Shown here: positions 1 to 7,127 of the stretch, in pieces
How the letters are laid out: every line of letters begins with the position of its first letter
Position numbering within the stretch: the first letter of the stretch is position 1
DNA from: Pyxidicoccus xibeiensis
Lineage (GTDB): Bacteria; Myxococcota; Myxococcia; Myxococcales; Myxococcaceae
DNA: 64,000 nt
Direction of reading: 5' to 3'
Assembly: GCF_024198175.1 (NCBI RefSeq)
Contig: NZ_JAJVKV010000007.1
Span: forward strand, 372,001-436,000
The notes under the pieces: model-generated
The model's input: the letters and a program-made list of their open reading frames with translations, nothing else
Database searches by the model: none
Told to the model about the DNA's origin: nothing
Program-made: the position numbers and the translations under genes

Positions 1-87
1 CGTGGCCGCGTAGCCCCGCGCACGGATGACGTGCAGGGCCGCGTCCAGCAGCCGGACCTTCGACTCGTGCGGTGCCTCCTGGGCCAT
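1..87 (-). CDS. TetR/AcrR-family regulator, N-terminal fragment
   Basis: The minus strand from 87 down reads MAQEAPHESKVRLLDAALHV and continues IRARGYAAT to the window edge. This is the first helix and start of the helix-turn-helix typical of TetR/AcrR repressors. Only about 29 residues are inside the window, so the ligand-binding domain is unseen. The ATG at 87-85 is the only sensible start. The gene is divergent from the amidase, and a perfect inverted repeat lies between them, which suggests autoregulation and possibly control of the amidase. The TetR call rests on a short segment but the pattern is characteristic. Confidence 0.75.
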   Translation of the reverse strand, partial: MAQEAPHESKVRLLDAALHVIRARGYAAT

Positions 88-108
88 CTCACCCTCACTG
101 CCAGTAAC

Positions 109-128
109 CATACCCACCAGTCGGTATG
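109..128. promoter_or_regulatory. Candidate TetR operator
   Basis: A perfect inverted repeat, CATACC-8 nt-GGTATG, sits 21 bases upstream of the TetR start codon and 53 bases upstream of the amidase ATG. Size and position fit a TetR-family operator serving the divergent promoters. Binding is inferred from position and symmetry only. Confidence 0.5.
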
Positions 129-181
129 ACGACAAGTGGGGTGCGCCTGCTCGTCCGGCCCCCAGGGGTAGAGTCCGGAGC

Positions 182-1609
182 ATGGACCCCTTTGTCAGCC
201 TCGATGCAACGGCCCAGGCGGAGCTCGTCCGCCGGCGTGAGGTCACCCCGCTGGAGCTCGTGGACGCGGCCATTGCCCGCATCGAGCGCCACAACCCGAA
301 GCTGAACGCGGTGGTCCACACCCAGTTCGACACCGCGCGCCTGCGGGCGAAGGGCGCGCTGCCGACGGGCCCCTTCACCGGCGTCCCCTTCCTCCTGAAG
401 GACCTGCTCACGGCCCAGGAGGGCTACCCGCTCACCGGGGGCTCGCGCTTCGGCAAGGACTTCGTGGCGGACCACGACAGCGAGCTGGTGAAGCGCCACC
501 TGCGCGCCGGGCTGGTGGTGCTGGGCAAGACGAACACGCCCGAGCTCGGACTCCTGCCCACCACGGAGAGCGAGCTGTTGGGCCCCTGCCGCAACCCGTG
601 GAACCTGGAGCGCAGCCCCGGCGGCAGCAGCGGCGGCGCGGCGGCGGCGGTGGCCAGCGGCATGGTGCCCTTCGCCCACGCGGCGGACGGCGGCGGCTCC
701 ATCCGCATCCCCGCGTCGTGCTGCGGCCTCTTCGGCCTCAAGCCCACGCGCGGCCGCAACCCGCTGGGGCCGGACCTGGCGGACCCCTACCACTGGATTC
801 TGGCGGAGCACGCCCTCACCCGCTCCGTGCGCGACAGCGCGGCCCTGCTGGACGCCACCGAGGGCCCGGACGAGGGCGCGCCCTACATTGCCCCGCCCAA
901 GGCCCGGCCCTACGCACTGGAGGTGGGTGCGCCGCCGGGGCGCCTGCGCATCGGCCTGGCGCTGCGCAACTCCGTGGACGCCCCCGTTCACCCCGAGAGC
1001 CTGACGGCCGTCGCCGCCACCGCCCGCCTGCTGGAAGGCCTGGGACACTCCGTGCTGGAGGGCAGCCTGGAGGTGCCCGGCGACGAGGCCCTGGGCCAGG
1101 CCTTCATGACGGTGTGGGCCGGCGGCGTCGTCTATGGCATCGACCGGCTGGCGCAGCGCCTGGGCCGCACGCCGGAGGCGGAGCACTTCGAGGCCTTCAC
1201 CTGGGCGCTCTATCAGTTCGGGCTGGGCCAGGGGCTGTCGGCCTACCTGCTGGCCAGCGCACAGCTGCAGCGCTTCAGCCGGCTCATCGCCCGCCGCTTC
1301 GAGGACGTGGACGTGTGGCTGCTGCCCACCGTCACGGAGCCCGCCCCGCCGCTGGGCACCTTCGCCGCCCCGCCCGACGAGCCGCTGGCGCCGCTCTTCC
1401 GCTCAGCCGCCTTCACGCCCTACTGCCCGCTGGCGAACATGACGGGGCTGCCGGCCATGAGCGTGCCGCTGCACTGGAGTCGCGAGGGACTGCCCGTGGG
1501 CGTGCAGTTCATCGGCCGCTTCGGCGACGAGGCCACCCTCTTCCGGCTGGCCGCCCAGTTGGAGGCAGCCCACCCGTGGAAGGACCGGCGACCGGCAGTG
1601 TTCGGCTAG
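182..1609 (+). CDS. Amidase (amidase-signature family)
   Basis: A 475-residue protein of the amidase-signature family, which hydrolyses carboxamide or related C-N bonds with a Ser-cisSer-Lys triad. The general-base lysine is K73 in FLLKDLL. The glycine/serine stretch GGSSGGAAAAVA follows, and then the block HAADGGGSIRIPASCCGLFG that carries the cis-serine and nucleophile loop. Length is normal for the family. The ATG at 182 begins MDPFVSLDATAQAELVRR; the open frame extends 52 codons further upstream but would run across the operator and the TetR start. Members include 6-aminohexanoate hydrolase, aryl acylamidases and GatA relatives. No gatB or gatC is nearby, so the tRNA amidotransferase role is unlikely. 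The substrate cannot be read from sequence. Confidence 0.88.
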   Translation: MDPFVSLDATAQAELVRRREVTPLELVDAAIARIERHNPKLNAVVHTQFDTARLRAKGALPTGPFTGVPFLLKDLLTAQEGYPLTGGSRFGKDFVADHDSELVKRHLRAGLVVLGKTNTPELGLLPTTESELLGPCRNPWNLERSPGGSSGGAAAAVASGMVPFAHAADGGGSIRIPASCCGLFGLKPTRGRNPLGPDLADPYHWILAEHALTRSVRDSAALLDATEGPDEGAPYIAPPKARPYALEVGAPPGRLRIGLALRNSVDAPVHPESLTAVAATARLLEGLGHSVLEGSLEVPGDEALGQAFMTVWAGGVVYGIDRLAQRLGRTPEAEHFEAFTWALYQFGLGQGLSAYLLASAQLQRFSRLIARRFEDVDVWLLPTVTEPAPPLGTFAAPPDEPLAPLFRSAAFTPYCPLANMTGLPAMSVPLHWSREGLPVGVQFIGRFGDEATLFRLAAQLEAAHPWKDRRPAVFG

Positions 1610-1688
1610 CGCCGGAAAGTCCCCGGGTGAGCGCTCGGTTCCATTTGAGGGGTTCCGTCTGGCGCGGGGCGCGCTAGAACATTCTCAT

Positions 1689-2726
1689 ATGAAAGTTGCC
1701 GTACTGACCGGCGGGGGCGACTGCCCCGGCCTCAACGCAGTCATCCGCGCAGTCGTCCGCCGTGCCGCGGAGCACGGCTTCGAGATGATGGGGCTCCGCG
1801 ATGGGTGGAAGGGCCTGCTGGAGGACAACCACTTCCGGCTCACCCGGGAGACCACGTCCGGCATCCTCCACCGGGGCGGCACCATCCTCGGCACCTCCCG
1901 CGTCAACCCCTTCAAGGTGGAGAACGGCCTGGAGCGCGTGAAGCGCGCCGTGGAGCGCAACGGCATCCACGCCATCATCGCCATCGGTGGCGAGGGCACG
2001 CTGTCGGCCGCCACGCGCATGTCCCAGGAGGGGCTGCGCATCGTCGGGGTGCCGAAGACCATCGACAACGACATCAACGCCACGGACTTCACGTTCGGCT
2101 TCGACACCGCGGTGGAAATCGCGACGGAGGCCATCGACCGGCTGCACTCCACCGCCGAGTCCCACAAGCGCGTCATCGTCTGCGAGGTCATGGGACGGCA
2201 CGTGGGCTGGATTGCCACCTACGCGGGCATCGCCGGCGGCGCGGACGTCATCCTGGTGCCGGAGATTCCGGCCGACCTGGCGAAGGTGGCCGAGCACATC
2301 CAGCGCCGCCACGCGGGCGGGCGCACCTTCTCCATCGTCGTGGTGGCGGAGGGCACGCGCATCAAGACGTCCTCGGACCAGAGCGAGCAGCTCGTCACCA
2401 GCGGCGCGCTGGACGAGGCAGGCCGGCCGCGCCTGGGCGGCGTGGGCACCATCGTCGCGCACGAAATCGAGCGGCGCACCGGCTTCGAGACGCGCGTGTC
2501 CGTGCTGGGCCACATCCAGCGCGGCGGCGCGCCCACGCCGCATGACCGCGTGCTGGCCACCCGCTACGGCGTCCATGCCTGCGACATGGTGGCCCGCGGC
2601 GAGTTCGGGAAGATGGCCGCGCTCAAGGGCAATGACATCGTCACCGTGGACCTGGCGGACGCCACCCGCGAGCTGAAGAAGGTGCCGAAGGAGTTCTTCG
2701 AGGTGGCACAGGTGTTCTTCGGCTGA
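1689..2726 (+). CDS. pfkA: 6-phosphofructokinase
   Basis: A 345-residue phosphofructokinase that phosphorylates fructose 6-phosphate in glycolysis. Seen are the N-terminal GGGDCPGLNA donor-binding loop, the GGEGT block at residues 100-104, PKTIDNDI at 122-129 with catalytic aspartates, MGRHVGWIA, and the C-terminal GHIQRGGAPTPHDRVLA. Gly103 at the site equivalent to E. coli Gly104 is the ATP-type residue, while Lys123 at the equivalent of Gly124 is the residue seen in pyrophosphate enzymes. This mixed signature is known from group III bacterial PFKs, which are nonetheless ATP enzymes in several characterised cases. It lies 79 bases downstream of the amidase and upstream of an acyl-CoA synthetase. 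No kinase gene adjoins it, unlike the pkn4-pfk pair known in Myxococcus. Confidence 0.92.
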   Translation: MKVAVLTGGGDCPGLNAVIRAVVRRAAEHGFEMMGLRDGWKGLLEDNHFRLTRETTSGILHRGGTILGTSRVNPFKVENGLERVKRAVERNGIHAIIAIGGEGTLSAATRMSQEGLRIVGVPKTIDNDINATDFTFGFDTAVEIATEAIDRLHSTAESHKRVIVCEVMGRHVGWIATYAGIAGGADVILVPEIPADLAKVAEHIQRRHAGGRTFSIVVVAEGTRIKTSSDQSEQLVTSGALDEAGRPRLGGVGTIVAHEIERRTGFETRVSVLGHIQRGGAPTPHDRVLATRYGVHACDMVARGEFGKMAALKGNDIVTVDLADATRELKKVPKEFFEVAQVFFG

Positions 2727-2805
2727 CGCGACATTCCCCCGAGGCCCTGAACCCGGGGCCCGGGGTTCCGGTAGCATCGGCCCCCTCACTCCTCACGGAC
2801 AAGGG

Positions 2806-4458
2806 ATGGTGCCGATGCTCGCCGGACGGATGATGGACTTCCCGCTCACCCTGACCCACTTCCTGGAGCGCGCGCGTACGTACTATTCGCGCTCGGAAAT
2901 CGTCAGCCGCAACCCCGACAAGTCACTGCACCGCTACACGTTCGCGGACTTCTACAAGCGCACGTGCCGGCTGATGAACGCGCTGACGCGGCTGGGGGTG
3001 AAGCCCGGCGACAGGGTCGCCACGCTGAGCTGGAACCACTACCGGCACCTGGAGGTGTACTACGGCGTGCCGGCGATGGGCGCGGTGGTGCACACGCTGA
3101 ACCTGCGCCTGCACCCGAACGACCTGGCCTACATCGCTCGGCACGCGGAGGACACGGTGGTGGTGGTGGACCACTCGCTGCTGCCGCTGTTCGAGAAGTT
3201 CGCGGCGCAGGTGCCCAGCCTGCGCCACGTCATCGTGGTGCCGGACTCGGGGCCGGCGCCGGAGGGGAAGCTGGACTACGAGCAGCTCCTGGCGGCGGAG
3301 TCGGAGTCCTTCGACTTCCCGAAGCTGGAGGAGAACTCGGCGGCGATGCTCTGCTACACGTCGGGGACGACGGGCAACCCGAAGGGCGTGCTGTACAGCC
3401 ACCGCTCCATCGTGCTGCACACGCTGGCGTGCTGCATGCCGGACGCGACGGGCATGCGCGAGGCGGACACGGTGCTGCCGGTGGTGCCCATGTTCCACGC
3501 GGCGGCGTGGGGGCTGGCGTTCGACGCGGTGCTCACGGGGGCGAAGCTGGTGTTCCCCGGGCCGCACCTGGACCCGCTGTCGCTGCTGGAGCTGATGGCG
3601 GCGGAGAAGGTGACGATGGCGGGCGGGGTGCCGACCATCTGGCTGGGAATCCTCGCGCTGCTGGACCAGGACCCGAAGAAGTGGGACCTGAGCCGGGTGC
3701 GGTCGATGCTGATTGGCGGCTCGGCGGCGCCGCCGTCGCTGATTGACGGCTTCAAGCAGCGGCACGGGCTGGAGGTGGTGCACGCCTGGGGCATGACGGA
3801 GCTGAGCCCGGTGGGCACCATGGCGAAGCTGAAGGGCGAGCTGCGGGACGCATCGCAGGAGGCGCAGCTGGCGGCGCGGGCGTCGCAGGGCTTCGCGCTG
3901 CCCTTCGTGGAGACGCGGGTGGTGGCGGACGACGGGCGGATTCTCCCGTGGGACGGGAAGACGATGGGCGAGCTGGAGGTGCGGGGGCCGTGGGTGGCGG
4001 GCTCGTACTTCGGCGGCGAGGGCCCGGACCGCTTCACGGCGGACGGGTGGTTCAAGACGGGGGACGTCGTCACCATCGATGGGGACGGGTATGTCCGCAT
4101 CTGCGACCGGTCGAAGGACGTCATCAAGTCCGGTGGCGAGTGGATTTCGTCGGTGGCGCTGGAGAACGCGCTGATGGCGCACCCGGCGGTGCTGGAGGCG
4201 GCGGTGTTCGCCGGGAGGCACGCGAAGTGGGACGAGCGGCCGCTGGCGGCGGTGGCGCTGAAGCCGGGGCAGACGGCGACGAAGGAGGAGCTGGCGGCGC
4301 ACCTGGCGAAGCAGTTCGCGAAGTTCTGGATGCCGGATGACTACTTCTTCGTCCCGCAGATTCCGCGCAACTCCACGGGCAAGTTCCTCAAGAGCAAGCT
4401 GCGTGAGGAGTACGGCGAGCACCTGATGAAGAATCAGGGCGTGAGCTCGGCGGGGTAG
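2806..4458 (+). CDS. Fatty-acid/acyl-CoA synthetase (AMP-forming)
   Basis: A 550-residue member of the ANL superfamily that adenylates a carboxylic acid and transfers it to CoA. Visible core motifs are YTSGTTGNPKGVLYSH at about 184-199 (A3 phosphate loop), GGSAAPPSLID, HAWGMTELSP (A5), WFKTGDVVTIDGDGYVRICDRSKDVIKSGGEWIS (A7-A8) and the C-terminal NSTGKFLKSKLRE with the A10 lysine. Length matches medium/long-chain acyl-CoA ligases. Several in-frame starts exist: ATG at 2806 and 2815 and within MMDFPLTL. I used 2806; the conserved part starts near MDFPLTLTHFL. Chain-length preference is not determinable. A strong hairpin follows the stop. Confidence 0.88.
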   Translation: MVPMLAGRMMDFPLTLTHFLERARTYYSRSEIVSRNPDKSLHRYTFADFYKRTCRLMNALTRLGVKPGDRVATLSWNHYRHLEVYYGVPAMGAVVHTLNLRLHPNDLAYIARHAEDTVVVVDHSLLPLFEKFAAQVPSLRHVIVVPDSGPAPEGKLDYEQLLAAESESFDFPKLEENSAAMLCYTSGTTGNPKGVLYSHRSIVLHTLACCMPDATGMREADTVLPVVPMFHAAAWGLAFDAVLTGAKLVFPGPHLDPLSLLELMAAEKVTMAGGVPTIWLGILALLDQDPKKWDLSRVRSMLIGGSAAPPSLIDGFKQRHGLEVVHAWGMTELSPVGTMAKLKGELRDASQEAQLAARASQGFALPFVETRVVADDGRILPWDGKTMGELEVRGPWVAGSYFGGEGPDRFTADGWFKTGDVVTIDGDGYVRICDRSKDVIKSGGEWISSVALENALMAHPAVLEAAVFAGRHAKWDERPLAAVALKPGQTATKEELAAHLAKQFAKFWMPDDYFFVPQIPRNSTGKFLKSKLREEYGEHLMKNQGVSSAG

Positions 4459-4474
4459 ACGGCGGAGCTGATGA

Positions 4475-4512
4475 AGCCAGCACGCCGGTCCTCATGGAGT
4501 CGCGTGCTGGCT
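4475..4512. terminator. Hairpin, possible terminator after the acyl-CoA synthetase
   Basis: Perfect 11-base arms AGCCAGCACGC and GCGTGCTGGCT are separated by 16 bases and lie 17 bases after the synthetase stop codon. The downstream tract contains only a short run of T (CACTTTG), so intrinsic termination is plausible but the U-tract is weak. Confidence 0.45.
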
Positions 4513-4761
4513 CCACTTTGAATCACCTTAGCGAGTAGCTCGTGAACTTCGACGACCTTCTCGCGGAGCTCACACGAGCTCACTTCCCGACCCCACCCGC
4601 GCCCCCCTGTGTCAGGGAAGTTGTCGCCTCGGCTGACGTGCCGGGCTGACCACCCCACGGAGGAGAGAGAAGACAGGACGCGGGCGGAAGCCCTCCCAAG
4701 CTTCGTGGATTCAGCGTACGGCGCTCCAAGAGGCTGGCTCCCGGAGCGCCGCGTCACCGAG
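4513..4761. other. Gene-poor gap between convergent genes
   Basis: Between the acyl-CoA synthetase (stop 4458) and the convergent small gene ending at 4762 there are 303 bases. Apart from the hairpin I see no gene I can support. The minus strand keeps a frame open that ends in a hydrophilic, helix-like peptide (ELREKVVEVHELLAKVIQSG), but it has no ribosome site or independent start and overlaps the neighbouring gene out of frame. A short direct repeat (GAGCTCACACGAGCTCAC) lies near 4568. Confidence 0.4.
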
Positions 4762-5082
4762 TCAGATCCGGACAAAGAACTCCCGCGACCCATCCAGGTT
4801 CCGCACCCAGGCGGAAACTCCCATGCGCCGGAGCACGGCGGCCGCGAGTCGCATGTCCGCCGCGGGAACCTTGAGTACCTTCTGGGGCACACCGCTTTCC
4901 AGGAGCCGTTCCACCGCCAGTCGCAGTCGCGCGAAGGTGCCGGACTTTTCCACCTCTGTCCCCCAGACCCTGTTCCGGGACAGCGCGTCCAGCCGCCTTC
5001 CGCTCGGCAACAGAACTTCGACTCGGCCACCGAAGCCCGCGGAGCGGTACTTCGCCCACCGATGCGCGTTCGATTCGGCCAT
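4762..5082 (-). CDS. Small hypothetical protein in operon with a kinase
   Basis: A 106-residue protein, MAESNAHRWAKYRSAG to the end REFFVRI. I do not recognise a family. It is basic, has no membrane segment or signal peptide, and looks like a compact alpha/beta domain: a beta-rich first half around GGRVEVLLPSGRRLDAL, then helices around ARLRLAVERLLESG and DMRLAAAVLRRMG. The ATG at 5082 sits two bases past the kinase stop codon (TGA at 5087-5085), so the two are almost certainly co-transcribed and translationally coupled. A role with the kinase, as substrate or partner, is inference from context. The same region has longer open frames on both strands, but this one fits the kinase junction. Confidence 0.6.
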   Translation of the reverse strand: MAESNAHRWAKYRSAGFGGRVEVLLPSGRRLDALSRNRVWGTEVEKSGTFARLRLAVERLLESGVPQKVLKVPAADMRLAAAVLRRMGVSAWVRNLDGSREFFVRI

Positions 5083-5084
5083 GG

Positions 5085-5984
5085 TCAGTCCTTGCTCGCC
5101 GCCAGGAGGAGACCCGCGCCCACGAACAGCGCCAAGGCGACCGCGACCCCCACGCCATACGACGAGGTCGGGGCCGGGGCCGGAGGCGGCGGAAATGAAG
5201 TCCGGAGCGTGTTCCGCTTCGGAAGGAAGTGCTGGACCGGAGCTGGAGCCGACGCCCGGGCCCGCTGCGCTTCGAGCCGCATCCGGACCTGGCGGATGTT
5301 GGGCCGCAGCCGCACGTCGGGCGAGAGCATCTGGTTGATGAGCTGCTCCAGGTCGGGCCACCCCGGAATCTGGATGCGTAGCACCTCACGGGGCTGGGGC
5401 TCCTGGCCCACCAGGAGCGCGAACGCCACCGCCCCCAGGGAGTAGATGTCTCCGGACTGGGACGCTGTCCCCTCCGGAGGCATGTAGCCCGGCGTTCCGC
5501 CAGTGTGCTGGCCGAACATGACCGTCTGTCCCAGGCCGCCCCGGGCAAGGCCGAAGTCCGCGAGCTTCGCGCTCCCGTCCTTGTGCAGGATGTTCCCGGT
5601 CTTTAGGTCGCCGTGGAACGCGCCCGGCGCGGAGTCATGGATGTCCTCCAGCCCCTGGGCCACCGTGAACAGGTAACTCAGGACCCGCTCCACGGACGCC
5701 CGCTGGCGGACCAGGGGCGTGAGGTCCCCGTCCATCAACTCCATCGCGAAGCCCCGGCGCCCGTCCTGGAGCGACACAGGCTCCAGGTACTTCACGACGT
5801 AACGGCCCTGGTGCCGCTGGAGCCGCCGAGCCTCGTCGTCGATGAGCCGTTGGTTCTCCGGTGAGGCGTCCTTCGGGAACTTGGCGACGAACAACTGTCC
5901 CGCCTCGTCCCTGCACTTCAGCAGTGTGCCCAGGCCACCGCCCGGGAGCTCTTGCAGCATCGTGATAAGTCCTTGAATTTTCAT
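5085..5984 (-). CDS. Membrane-anchored eukaryote-like Ser/Thr protein kinase
   Basis: A 299-residue kinase-domain protein. Seen are a glycine-rich loop GGGLGT near 15-20, the ATP-anchoring lysine in FVAKF (K35), the catalytic loop HGDLKTGN at 124-131 (D126, N131), the metal-binding DFG at 143-145, and TPGYMPPE in the activation segment. The catalytic loop reads HGD rather than HRD, so this is a non-RD kinase that may not need activation-loop phosphorylation. A proline/alanine-rich linker leads to one C-terminal membrane helix (about 272-295), giving a C-tail-anchored cytoplasmic kinase. I chose the ATG in MKIQGLITM, preceded by an AAAGAA stretch; an upstream extension of 18 residues is possible. 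It is divergent from a membrane HTH gene and followed by a coupled small gene. Confidence 0.82.
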   Translation of the reverse strand: MKIQGLITMLQELPGGGLGTLLKCRDEAGQLFVAKFPKDASPENQRLIDDEARRLQRHQGRYVVKYLEPVSLQDGRRGFAMELMDGDLTPLVRQRASVERVLSYLFTVAQGLEDIHDSAPGAFHGDLKTGNILHKDGSAKLADFGLARGGLGQTVMFGQHTGGTPGYMPPEGTASQSGDIYSLGAVAFALLVGQEPQPREVLRIQIPGWPDLEQLINQMLSPDVRLRPNIRQVRMRLEAQRARASAPAPVQHFLPKRNTLRTSFPPPPAPAPTSSYGVGVAVALALFVGAGLLLAASKD

Positions 5985-6176
5985 AGGTTTCTTTCGTTGG
6001 CGCCCTTCAGGCCAGGGGGTAATCGGTGGGCGGGCCACCGGCCAGGCATACGAGCGCTTTCTCGATATAACCTACGAATTCGTGCTGGCAAGCTGACATA
6101 GGAATTTTATTCCGAAGCACAGGCCCAATTCCTTTGACCTGGAAGCGCCTGGGACTCCGGTTTATGAAGGTGGGCC

Positions 6177-6629
6177 ATGTCACGCGCGCACAGCCCCCAC
6201 GGGGGACCGGACTCCAGGGAAGGCGAGGCCTATGGTCTGGTGCTGGGCCAGGTGATTGCCCAGCTCCGGAAGCAGCATGGGGACATGACCCAGGCCGCGC
6301 TGGCCCATCGGCTGGGCATCTCCCAGTCGATGCTGTCGAAGATCGAAAGCGGAAAGCAGCCGGACGCGTACCTCTTCAGTCAGCTTGCCCGCGTGTTCGG
6401 GCTTGAGGTCCAGGCGCTGGACGCCCAGGTCCGCGAAGCGATGAAGCGAGCGCAGCGGGCCGCTGCGGTGGTGACCGAGCAGCCCAAGGCATCATCCCCG
6501 GGTTGGGGAGAGCTACTCGCGCTGGCCGGCTTCGTGGGCCTGGTGGTGTTCGCGGTGGCGGCGGTCGTCGGCGACGACGCGAAGCCAGTGCCGGAGCCCT
6601 CGCCTCAGCCCAAACCGAAGCCCCGGTAG
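6177..6629 (+). CDS. Membrane-anchored XRE-family HTH protein
   Basis: A 150-residue protein. Residues about 20-75 form a Cro/C1-type helix-turn-helix (LGQVIAQLRKQHGDMTQAAL, then HRLGISQSMLSKIESGKQPD). After a short linker comes a single hydrophobic helix (about 110-130, LLALAGFVGLVVFAVAAVVG) and a short proline/lysine tail. The DNA-binding domain should therefore face the cytoplasm from a membrane-held protein. The start at 6177 is preceded by GAAGG. It is divergent from the kinase gene, separated by 192 unusually AT-rich bases. The pairing of two C-terminally anchored proteins suggests a signalling module, which is inference. Confidence 0.8.
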   Translation: MSRAHSPHGGPDSREGEAYGLVLGQVIAQLRKQHGDMTQAALAHRLGISQSMLSKIESGKQPDAYLFSQLARVFGLEVQALDAQVREAMKRAQRAAAVVTEQPKASSPGWGELLALAGFVGLVVFAVAAVVGDDAKPVPEPSPQPKPKPR

Positions 6630-7127
6630 GTCAGGGGTCCAGCACTCCACGCGCCACCTGTACCTCGACGCCTACCTGCGGCTCAACGCGTGGTTCTTCG
6701 CAGTGCGCATCACCCACTTCTACTGCTTCAACGTCACCGTGGGGTTGGTCGCCAACCTCCCCGCTCGCGCGGCTGGCGCTGAGCGGGTACCGCTGGGCCG
6801 GGACCAGCGCGGCAGCGACGGTCCGCAGGGGTGTGGTTCTCATCCTGAGCGACTGAGCAGCAGGCTGTGGCCCCTTCCGGCGACACATGGCGCAAACCTG
6901 TCGGACAGTCGGACAGGTTGGTCAGGCCGCGCCGGGCAGCCGCCTCGGGACTCAGCATGAGAGCCAGACCCTTTGGGACTACCTGAGCCGGTAGGTCGCC
7001 ACGACCGTGTCGTGGTCGGAGTGGAGGCGGCGCTCGTCGTTAGTCCGGACGTGCTCCAGTTCCCGGTCCCAGGTGGATCGGGTTGCGCACCTTCCGCCGA
7101 AATCATCCCCAAACTAACCTGGCTCCG
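6630..7127. other. Long gap with gene debris
   Basis: About 500 bases separate the HTH gene from the helicase gene. The first part carries short overlapping open frames on both strands, such as 85 codons on the minus strand at 6631-6888, none with a convincing start, motif or ribosome site. The second part contains a fragment resembling the end of a nuclease (see the pseudogene entry). The stretch therefore looks like a decayed region rather than a regulatory spacer. Confidence 0.5.
6979..7112 (-). pseudogene. Remnant of an endonuclease/exonuclease/phosphatase-family C-terminus
   Basis: Reading the minus strand from about 7112 to the TAG at 6981-6979 gives an uninterrupted run of about 44 codons, with no start codon, that ends in ERRLHSDHDTVVATYRLR. 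The SDHDTVVATYRL ending is the hallmark of the last strand and catalytic histidine of EEP-family (DNase I/exonuclease III-like) enzymes. A stop codon lies immediately upstream in frame. The rest of the domain is absent from this window, and the fragment abuts the helicase start. I infer a truncated, non-functional remnant; the similarity is short. Confidence 0.4.

Noticed and set aside
4762..5082. PD-(D/E)xK nuclease motif in the 106-residue protein
   Set aside because: RRLDAL followed by EVEK looked suggestive, but the spacing gives VEK rather than ExK, so the catalytic pattern is not met.
6631..6888. 85-codon minus-strand frame
   Set aside because: No recognisable start context or homology pattern. 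It lies in a stretch that looks decayed.
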